From Rhexocercosporidium sp. MPI-PUGE-AT-0058 (lineage: Eukaryota; Ascomycota; Leotiomycetes; Helotiales): a stretch of 64,000 nucleotides of DNA. Where the stretch lies: assembly GCA_020746875.1 (NCBI GenBank), contig JAGTJL010000030.1, positions 372,001 to 436,000 on the forward strand, read 5' to 3'. The notes beneath the pieces were generated by a model, which was given only the letters and a program-made list of their open reading frames with translations, did not search any database and was not told the origin of the DNA. Of this stretch, positions 31,307-41,400 are shown piece by piece. Numbering within the stretch: the stretch's first letter is position 1; every line of letters starts with the position of its first letter. Position numbers and translations under genes: made by a program.

Positions 31307-32679
31307 ATGCCGGTAGTTTACTCGAAACTAGACGCATCACCACTACCCTTCCTCCATCTTCTAGAAGTCCTTAAGCACTTGGACCGGACTGGGTGGAAGA
31401 GATGGCTTGACCGACCTGAGAGTGTAGCCGCTCATATGTATCGGCTGGAATTTCTGGTGATGTTCGCACCAGTGAGTCCTGTCATGTACTCGAAATTACG
31501 TTTGTTAACCTAGAGGTAGATGGGCGTCGATAAGGAAAGGTGTAGGTGGATAGCATTTTGTCACGACATTGCAGAGTCGTTTGCTGGAGACATCCTAACG
31601 TATGCTCCTGTTTCTAAAGGTGAGCATTGTTGCACAACCACAGCGCAAAGACTAACAAATATTAGCTGAGAAGTATAAACTTGAAGACTTTGGCATCCGA
31701 TATATCGAGAGCTTGTTACAACTGGTTGACCTAAAGCTTGGTGCAAATATCCGGGCTGCATGGGAAGAGTACGAAGATGGCAATACTCCTGAAGCGACAC
31801 TAGAAGGCAGATGGGTACGAGAGATGGATAAATTTGAGTGTATGATACAGGCATATGAGTACGAGCAAAGTACATACGGAGAGCAGAACTTGGAGGAATT
31901 TCAAGGACAGACAAAATATATCCATTCTCAGGAAGGAAAGGACATGTTAGAGCTGTTGCAGCAAGAGAGACAGGCTCACTTCTAAAAGCGAAGCCAGCGA
32001 ACTCCTGTTATCTTCGTCAAAGGTATATCTTGCTTGTCTTGGTTAGCCTGGTACTAACTAACTATCTTACAGGTACATCTGGTGTTGACACGAAGACTTA
32101 ATGCGACCTCTTATGCAAGGGATTTGATTTTCAGCATATATCCTTACGTGACGTGTTACGTGAAAAGGCTGCCGATCAAACGTACCTCCATGCTAAATTC
32201 GTGAGAGATTGCCTCGAGGAAGATGTGAATGTTCCGATTCAATTGGCGATTAGTTTGCTTGAGTTGAAAATCAATGAAGGGAGAAAAGAAGGGAAGAGCT
32301 GGAGCCTTGTGGAGGGGTTTCCAGAAAGTATGGAACAAATTCTTGAGTTCAAAAAGAAGGTCAGTAAGTGTTTCCGCATGAAAAGAGTCTTGCTTATATC
32401 AATAGGTGCAAAAATTAAATTACGTACTGTTTCTGAGCTGCTCATCAGCGGAAACGCCGAGACATTCCCTAGGTGGAGGTAGTGATGATTCGGATGTCGT
32501 GAATCATTTGAAAGCAGTAGAGGGGTACTTTAAAGAGGTAAGGAGGAAGTAAAGCCTAGCAAAAGATGATTACTGATTGTGTTAATTAGATTTGCGGTGA
32601 TGGGTCTGTGGAAGAAGTTTATGCTTTAGTTAAGAAAGCAGTAGAAGACTTCATTCAGCAAGCGGAAACAGAGAAATAG
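31307..32679 (+). pseudogene. HD-domain 5'-deoxynucleotidase-like protein fused to a nucleoside monophosphate kinase-like domain, two nonsense codons
   Basis: Six exons in phase: 31307-31471, 31520-31619, 31666-32022, 32073-32359, 32406-32537 and 32590-32679 (377 codons, introns 46-52 bp). Residues 1-194 are HDDC2/YfbR-like: FLHLLEVLKHLDRTGW, RPESVAAHMYRL (metal His), FCHDIAESFAGDI (HD pair) and EMDKFECMIQAYEYE (second Asp). A TAA at 31983 ends that part. The same frame continues RTPVIFVK/GTSGVDTKT, a damaged P-loop followed by a second TAA (32099), then FDFQHISLRDVLREKA and WSLVEGFPESM, the pattern of adenylate/UMP-CMP kinases. No ATG lies between 31986 and the next splice site at 32022, so the second half has no start of its own. 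The HD half alone could still make a 194-residue protein. Confidence 0.72.
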
Positions 32680-32907
32680 AGTTGGGTATTTGGACAAGCC
32701 AGTCGATGTCCTTATGCTTAAGCCTATCTGGTAGTTGGAAGACGGCGACGTGATGAACTCGCTTGAACTTGAGGTGAGAGTGAGACTCCGCGCTAGGACA
32801 CGTGCGAGGTCTTTCTGCCGATAGACACCGCTGTTGAATACAGCAACACATTTAACACGTGATGCATGTTCCCTGTACTTAAATAGCGCCGAACTAAATC
32901 ATACATC

Positions 32908-34882
32908 GTGATGATAAGGTTTCCGCAGTCCAGCAAATGGATCAGGCAGACTCTCAGCGAGGCTCACCACCCATCCTATTCGACCAGCCAAGTCATGGAT
33001 CGCAGGATGACTCGAGTCATCTTCCTTAGAGCAACAAGATATCTAGCCAAATTAATACGGATATTCTCGGTCAGTCTGATTTTGTCAACGATGAAGTAGG
33101 CTCTTATGCGTCGATCGATAACGCTCTTCAAACTAACGGCCTCTTTACGCTATCCCAATCGAATTGCATTGCGCACTTCTCAAACAATCTACAGCTGTAA
33201 CAATCTTTCAACGAGCTCACGACGTTATCGCCGCTGCGTCAACCGAGCTATCTCGAGGATTCTCTGCGTCATACGTTATCAGAACCGTCTGCCAATGCCG
33301 CAGCCTTCTCACAAGGCTCATATACGGTCAATAACCAACACTCCTCTACCGCAGATCACGGCAACGCTTTCCTCGGGTTTGTCGACGTCGTTCAACAAAC
33401 CAGTGGGCTCGCGCCGGCACGGCCTCGACCAAGTCATCTCGAGGATTTCTTGAACTATACGTTATCAGGACAGTCTGCCCATACCGCAGCCTCACAATGC
33501 TCATACCCAGCCAGTGATCCACAGACCACTTTTACAGCTCTCGATAATACCGTCTAATTCTCGCCGGCTTATTCAAATCATCTTGGGAATTTCCCCAACC
33601 ATAAGTTATTGGAACAGTCTGTTGGTGTAGCAGTCTATTCACCATGCTCATACCCAGCCAGCGATCCACAGACCACTCTTACAGGTTTCGACAGCACTGT
33701 CCGGCCCTTGTCAGCTTATTCGATATTGGAGCAGTCGGCTAGTATAGCAGTTAACTCATAATGCTCATACCCAGCCAATGATCTACAGACTATACTTACA
33801 GATCCCGATAACACTTTCCAACTCCCGCCGTCGTTTGATTTGACCCGTCTTGGGAATCTCCCGAGTTATATATTGTTTGCAGAGTTTAATGATGCTATAG
33901 CTTACTTACAAGTTTTATACCCGGCTAACAATCCACAAGCTACTCTCGCTGATCTCGGCAACGTCCACCAAATCTCGTCGCGCTCTCATTCGAGCTGCTA
34001 TGAAGCCTAGGAGAATAATATTTTGGTCGAATATGTCGGTTAATCTTCTATTATTATACTTTTGAGTCTGGCTTTGACAGAATACCAAGATCTGGCCCAG
34101 AACTTCAAATAATACCCTCATCCCTGGCTACTTCAACCAAATATTGAGCACCAGCTTGGGTCACCTAGTGCCGGCTTGGCCCTCGTGAACTAAAGTCTAG
34201 CACCTAATCGTCGACAAAACCCCTGTATAGGATGCCGATTTCGAAAGATAAAGGTATTTCCTCTTACTTTGCAATAAGGGAACTGAGATACTAACTTCGC
34301 TTTAGTGTCAGAAGATTTCTAGCAATGGGGAACCTCGCTGTGTGCGATGTGTTAAACAACATATTCCACAGCAAGTTTGCATTCGATTGCGCGTTACAGA
34401 TTATAAGGTCTTCGAAAAATGTACTTTTACCTTGACGCTGTTGCCGTAGCTGAGACTAATAATTCTAATAAGGGCAGAATGAAATTTACGAAACCTAGTT
34501 CACGCTTGTACGATCGAGCGATTCGAATTCTCGAAGAACCGCGGAGTTGGAATACTACCCCGATGGACCTCCTCTGTTCGTAGATTGCATTTCCAGTTAC
34601 AGTCATCGGGTCGCTCTCACAGGTCGGATACCTGATTAATCTGGTCCCTTGGCTTCATTGGATAAGTACGCTTCCGACTTGGCTATTAGCGATCGTTTAA
34701 GGAGTATTGCCTCCGGTAATGCTAGGCTTAGTTACCATTATGGTTCCAGTCGTTATACGCCTTCTTGCAAACATTCAGGGACTTTCCTTACGTTAAGCTA
34801 TGGAGAATTACGTTCAGATCTACTACTTCACTTTTCTGTTTGTGCAGGGATTTCTTGCCGTGTCCTTGTCTGTAATGTCTAA
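32908..34882 (+). pseudogene. Degenerate repeat-containing gene with fungal Cys-rich regulator-like segment
   Basis: Several diverged repeats of roughly 120-180 bp carry a CSYPASDPQTT-like core (starts near 33318, 33501, 33648, 33765 and 33915), preceded by LGN/LED-F-NxxLSGQSA-type segments. Further on (about 34310-34430) a different frame reads EPRCVRCVKQHIPQQVCIRL, a Cys spacing seen in fungal Zn-cluster-like regulators, then SSRLYDRAIRILEEPRSWN and, at 34649-34882, an open 77-residue stretch. Frames shift repeatedly, so this is not a working gene. The join of the repeat part and the Cys-rich part into one ancestral protein is inference. Confidence 0.45.
33260..33990 (+). repeat. Imperfect ~120-180 bp tandem repeats
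   Basis: The core CTCATACCCAGCCARYGATCYACAGAC recurs at about 33500, 33647 and 33764, with weaker copies at 33317 and 33914. Spacing varies (183, 147, 117, 150). Confidence 0.65.
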
Positions 34883-35231
34883 GTCGGCAGGATATGCGAG
34901 TTCGGGCTTGTAGCCGTTGCTTTTCCAGAGCCTCAAGTGGTATGAGTAGAAAGGCTATTAATCTTGTCTTGTTTCCTCTCTTTAGTTAGCGGTTGTTTAT
35001 GTTCCAGATCTTTCATATTCAGGTTAATTATCATTTGTGTCGCTTACTTCAAGTTCAAATTTATAAGCTTGTTGAAATTGACCCTCGTGTTAAGTCTCGG
35101 CCTATCCACTCCTAGGAGCGACCATCACAAGGCTGATAGGTTGATGAATTTCAAAATTGAAAGTAGCATTTGAATATAATTACTGTCTAAAGGGTGAAGT
35201 GAAGAAAGAAGCTATATATATACACTAAAGA

Positions 35232-37014
35232 TTAAGTACAAGTTCCAAAGATAGGTTGACACGAGTTTGAAGTAAGACAGAAAGCATCCGTATTATTATA
35301 ATTTCCCTTGACCGAGCAACAATTTCCATATGAACTGCCAGAGCAAGATGCATTTACCAGCGAGACAGATGCCGAGCCACACTTGCCGTCAGTGCTTATT
35401 GGATAGCATGTTCTATAGTTAGGTTGGCACAGGTTACCGGCGCTGCAGAAGGCGGCTGAGCTGCTACAATTTCCCTTGACGGAATAATAATCTCCAAAAC
35501 CACTGCCTGAACATATTGCATTAGTAGAAGATGCTGAATTACACTTTCCATCAGTACTTATGGGCAAACAGGTGCCATAGGCGGATTGACAATTGTTCGT
35601 AGTCGCACAAAAGAATGGCCCGACACCGCAGTTCGACTTGGCTGAGCAACAATCTCCATACGTGCTACCTAGACATGTAGCCCCCGTTGCAGAACCTGTA
35701 CCACACTTCCCATCAGTACTCACGGGAGTACAGACGCCGAATTTGGGTTGACACGAGTTTGAAACTGCACAGAAAGCGGGCGTGCTGCCACAGTTTCCTT
35801 TGACCGAGCAACAAGACCCGAATGTGCTCCTAATACAAGTTGCTCCAGTCGTAGATGCCGAACCGCACTTCCCATCTTTACTGATTGGTGCAGCTGTGGA
35901 TGTTGGCGCTGATGACGAGGTGGAAGACGTAACATTAGGGTTACAACGACCAAATTTAGATTGACTGCATATCATGTTAGAGGGAGAACAAAGTCATGAA
36001 AGCTCGAAGCTTGACTTACCAGCCAGCTCCACAGTCAGAATCAAGACCACCACATTGCCCATTCTTATTGCAATATAGTCCATAGGCTGTGCTACAAGTG
36101 TACGCTTTTGTACCACCACAGGTGCCATCAGTCGTATTGCCTTTCAGGGTAGGGGGTGTTAGAACAATCGGCGTTGTGCAATTGCCCATCTGGCATACGT
36201 CTTTGCCGCAGAAACTAGGACCGGTGCCGCAAGTACCATTGTTATGGCAGCAGTCACCCCATTTTCCAATGCACGAACGGAGGCCATGCTGAGTGCCACA
36301 GGTTCCGTCCGTTGAAAAGACTTTGTCTCCAACGCAGGCTCCTTCATAGCAGTTGCCAGGAGCACAGTCGGCCTTATTAAATTTCTTGTAAGCTGAATAC
36401 TTTTTGAAAGGTTCAGGAGTTGATGCTTGGGAGTCTTACGTAGCATTTCCACATTTCCACGTTGCTGCGTTATAACACTGTCCTACGAGTTGTCCCAGAC
36501 AAGTGGCGTTGCTGTTTTTTGGTCCACAGAGTCCATCTGTAGCTCTTACTGGCTCGATGACTATTTTACAGTGACCCATATGTCAGTTTCTCGTCTTTTT
36601 GCTCAAATTGGAAGGTAACTTACACCCCTTAACGCAGTAACCACTAGATGGTTGAATGTTGCTGCAGTCTTTTTTGAGTGTCGGATTTAAACTGAAAAAC
36701 TTCTCGATTGTGATCTCGTAGAAGATTGCCATTTTCATGCAAGAGTAGTAGTTGATTACAGTGTCGCTATGACCTGTGTAGCGGCAATTAAGCTCTCCAG
36801 GCTTGAGTGCGACGGGATTGATTATGGCCCTCCTGGCTGCTTTTATCTTGTTGATAAAGTCAATCTCAGTGGTGTTGTAAGTCGTCTGAGGAAGGTCACG
36901 TTTCCAGTACTCCAGTGCGCACTTATCTTTTGCCACGATTATGGACATGGAAAGAACGAATGATATGAGCAAGAGGCATTTTGACCATTGAGTATGGCTA
37001 CCGAAAGACTTCAT
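35232..37014 (-). CDS. Secreted LysM plus multi-CBM18 chitin-binding protein
   Basis: Minus-strand gene with exons 37014-36624, 36560-36440, 36372-36020 and 35964-35232. The N-terminal signal peptide (CLLLISFVLSMSIIVA) precedes a LysM-like region (YYSCMKMAIFYEITIEKFFSLNPTLKKDC). After it come a Cys-rich segment (LCGPKNSNATCLGQLVGQC), two intermediate Cys-rich modules, and at least five hevein-type CBM18 repeats of the form STDGKCG...TGATC.GS.YG.CCS.K.NCG....FC. It should bind chitin outside the cell, as in LysM effectors or partners of subgroup C chitinases. Oddities: one repeat has GDYYS in place of GDCCS and the last has GNYNN for GNCGN, losing disulfides. The join of exons 2 and 3 is one base out of phase with the only AG available, so the gene may be frameshifted or mis-modelled there. 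Confidence 0.75.
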
Positions 37015-38480
37015 TCTGGCGTTGAAGTGTAGATGTTAGAATATTCTAGTTGAGTTGAACAGTTAATAATAAAGAAGCAAGATCTTGCTCTAGGAGGGGA
37101 CCTTTTGAGATGCGGTCCAAGTATTGATTTCTTAAATCATTGAAAGGGAATACCGTTTGATCTTGTGTAGAAAGCTTGAAAAAAGGGGGCTCGGTAAACA
37201 ATTCTATTGGTCAAACAAGTTCGGCATGAGTGTGGCACAATCGTGTCCAGGGTCCAAAAGCATAATTTAAATGCCTGTCAGCCACAATGCATTTCTTATT
37301 CATATGATAAAAAATCGGCTGTTAAGAAAGACAAAACAGGACATCAGATGTGTCCAGGCCCGTATAGAGTAGTATCTCGGAGTGGCGATTCTCTTTTGAA
37401 GCGCTTAAAAGAAATTGCACTTATCTTTTATACAATAATCTCGGTCTTATCGGTTCGTGACTCCGTCTGATCTTGCGCGGAAGATCTTATAATTCGCTTA
37501 TCGTTAAAGTTCATCCGGCGCAATTACGGCGCAGGTACGGCACGGCACGCACTAGTACCTCAGTACCCAGAGAGGCAGGCAATTATAACTGCCTCTCCCT
37601 TGGTGATATATGAAAAGATTGATAAGTGAAGCGGGGCTGTAAAAAAGAGATGAATAGGGGTAACCTTATGTGACGATGTGATATACTTTTTCTATGATAC
37701 AGTACTTTGGTTGCTTCTTGATCCGGCGTACAAATCCCCTCGGGTAAAGTTTTTTTCCTTACGCCAAGATAATCATCGCGGAACAAGTCACAAATCGAGG
37801 TGAATACCGTTGATATCATAGATTAAGTGCGCATATGCAGCATGTGATACTTCAATAGTTATTATTTTGACCGTACGGTGTGCCGGCGTGGTCCAGTAAG
37901 CCGCCTTTTTTGAGATTGCATCGAAATAGCGTTAACGAGATATGCATAGTAGTGATACGACCATGGGAAGATTCAAATTATTCAATCGGCCGAGTTTGAT
38001 ATTGGCTAGTATCTTTTTGACCATGTATTATTGGATATGATTTAATCTAGGGAGGCGAGAACTGAATCTCGAACTCAAATATAATTAATGTCTACCTCCT
38101 CGGTTTAACTTTGCAATACCAGGACGAACCCTTTTTATTTGGTCTCACTCTGAGGGCCATACTGCATCGCTATGCCTTCAGTCATTACTTCGTTTCGTTA
38201 TGTTGGATTCTTTGCGGCAATTCTTTGTTTGCACCTAGCTCAGATTGTGAAAGCTCAGTTTATATAAGATTTCGAGGTTATAGCGCAGCGAATCTATTAG
38301 TGAGTTATATCCAATTCCCCAGAAGCATTTTCAACTTTCCAGATGAGGGTTCATAGATCTCCCAGAGCATTCATGTTCTATCTTTATACTTTCTTTGGAT
38401 ACTCCAAAGACTTGACATAAAGCTAAGAAAGTAGCAAGTCTTATTCTCAAAGCACAGTTGCTAACTTGAAGCCTTAAAGC
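37015..38480. other. Intergenic between divergent LysM/CBM18 and NucA/NucB genes
   Basis: Shared upstream region of two divergent genes. A small hairpin (AGAGGCAG ... CTGCCTCT) is at about 37571-37596. No gene is recognised. Confidence 0.4.
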
Positions 38481-41400
38481 CGACCTACCCCAGCCGACAA
38501 TCCTCATATAATTTTCGACCTTGGCACGGGCGGCGTGACTGTCTTGCTTGTTTACAATTGTGAATATTTGAGAGATATATGCGTGAATGCTAATAATTTT
38601 TTCGCGACCACTCGAGGGCAAGCGATGCATAATCTTGCTCAACTGAATGGAGCAGCACTTAGAGTATTTGGTTTCGACTTTAACGCAGCTAGAAGAGATC
38701 GACGTGGTGACAGAGCATGCCTAAGTAATTGGAAAAACGGTCATCTATGCCCTGAAACGGGCGCTCCGGCTCAACGGCCAGTTATGCGGTATGATGGCCC
38801 TTGGTTTTCGACAGCTATCCAAGCCGGTACCACAATGAATAAGATAGTTGATAATAACGTCAACGGGCAAGTAGTTCCCTCCAATATACGATACACGTGT
38901 GAGGAATTCCCAGCCAGATCTTTCATCGAAGGCGGGGTCGGACTCACAGGTGCTAGTGCAGCAAGTACTCGCTGTGTTGGAATGAGTTGTGCACCTGCTG
39001 GAACAGTCCCCATAGTCAAATCCGAGCAAAACTGTACGTATGCTTAGCTTCAAAAGTTCCTGGGTCTTTGTAGAGGGTTCCTAACACGTCATTTCTAGGG
39101 CAAGGATTTGCACACCAGAATTTGCGTAACGAACTCGAAGCCGTTGTTACTGACGCTCAGTGGGGGTTTCCCGCTTTCGATAATACGAACGATGTGGTCT
39201 TATTCCAGTGGGCCACGATCACCTCAGTGAATGGCGTTGCGGCTAAAGTCAGTATTTATTATCTGTTCGAACTCTGAATACTATTTCTTCTTTTATTTAT
39301 TGTTCTTTAAGATTGTTTTTCTATACTGGGAATGAAGGTGTCATTTCTGTGGATATTATTGCAATGATTTGTCTCTTTGACTGTTACACCAAGATTGTTA
39401 AGAGCGAGGCTAACTTTCGATTTTACGTAGATCTGGATACTTGATAATACGGACTCAACTTTTCAGGCAATGATGAGCGTGAGACAAATCTGGTAACAAA
39501 AAAAGCGTGCTGAAAGTGGAGACAACTCTACTGAACCGGTGGAATATAAACCAACCTTTGAAGATATAAAGGCATATTTTGACGCTGGTCACGGGAAGGA
39601 GACCTTTGTTTATGCAAATCATTTATCTTCTGACTTACCTGGTATGGTAAGCTCAGCTAACCAAATGCCCCAAATGGAAGGGATGAGAGATCTAACGTCA
39701 TGGAACATCGACGATGAACTTGTTAATAACGCGGATCAGTGGAAAGACCTTCATGGCGAGCAAACTCGCGATGCACCTGAACTTTCAGCCGCCAAGCTCC
39801 AGCCTGCCTCGAGGAGATCCCACGACTCATTCGTCACGCTACTCCTGAAGAGAGCTACTTCTCAAGATCTTCAAGAAGCGCAAGCTATAGTTGAAGATGC
39901 TTTAGTCGAAGCATCTAAGCTTAATGCTCTGCGTCTAGCCCAGCCTCTGCGCAATACGTACGGCGTGAAGGGTGACGTGAGCAGCTTCTAATCTGATAAT
40001 TCGACGATTAACGGAGATGTTATACTATTACTTCAGATTACACCCAAAATTGCTGAAGCTGCAGCCCTTGTTGCCGAAGCCGACTCTGTGGCAGCAGCGG
40101 GGAACTTCAGCAAGCGCGCCGCTCCTACCGGCACGTACTGGATGGGGAGTCTTGCCAGGAAAGGCAGTGTATCATGGGGTAAGTCGATTTTTATTTTTTT
40201 ATTTTTTTTCAGCTAATTTACTTCAATAAGTCAAGGTATTTGGGAGCTTGAGACATGTTGCACAAAAGACAGCCTTTTGTTGCTTCCACAGCTGTTTTGG
40301 ATGCTTTAGAAGTCTCTCAAACTTTTCAAATCTCAAACTAACCTTCTCTTAGGGAACGATCTAGCATATAAGGTTTTCCGTAATGTTTATGACTATGGTG
40401 CAGTTGGTGACGGTGTCACGGTGAGTATAATGAGATGAAGTTACTGGTAATTCTAACTAGCTTTACGTTAAATAATACTGATTATCGTCACTTTATCTAG
40501 GATGATACCAAAGCAATTAAAGCTGCAATGAATAATGGCACCCGGTGTGGGGAGAAATGTAACGGATCTACCACTAAGAATGCTATTGTATACTTCCTAC
40601 TAGGAAAGTATTTAATTTCAACGACCATCGCCATGCCTTTCGGAACTCAGGTTATTGGCGATGCTAATGTTCGACTAACACTCCTTGCTTCCTCTAAATT
40701 TATAGGTCTCGGCGTTCTGTCTACGGATGAATATACAGGTGGAGCTGGAGGTGCAGAGCAGTATTATGTTAATACGGCAAATTTTTACAGACAGATTCGA
40801 AATATCGTCGTCGACATCAGACAGGCTGGTGCTAACATCTCAGCGTTGCATTATCAAGTAGCTCAAGCCACTAGTCTGCAGAACGTGGAGCTTATTGCTA
40901 ATGCAGGAACCACCCAAATTGGAATGTATGCTGAAAATGGAAGTGGTGGCCAGATTTCCGATGTCACTTTCACTGGTGGTGGTATTGGTCTTTATGGAGG
41001 AAATCAGCAGTTCACAGCTCAACGTCTTACGTTCAATGGTTGTACGACTGGCATTCAGGTCATCTGGGACTGGGGATGGGTGTGGAAGTCTATTAAAATG
41101 ACTAACGTTAAGACCGGATTTAAACTCATCTCTGACGATGGTTCAGGAAACATTGGATCCATATCGATTCTCGATTCAAGCTTTACAACCGTTGGTACGG
41201 CCGTGGTTATAGCTTCCCTTTCATCTACACCCGGTTCAGGCAGCACAGGAGTCGTTCTCGAGAATGTAGCCCTATCAGGGGTTACTGCGGCTGTTGCAGA
41301 TACCACCGGCAAGACTCTCCTGGTATCTTCAGCTTTGATTACTCACTGGGCTCTGGGACCCGTCTACTCAGGCTCGACAACCGCCCGTATCTTCTTTTAG

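Noticed and set aside
36089..36452. Alternative frames over the CBM18 gene
   Set aside because: They lack the Cys-repeat pattern seen in the chosen minus frame.
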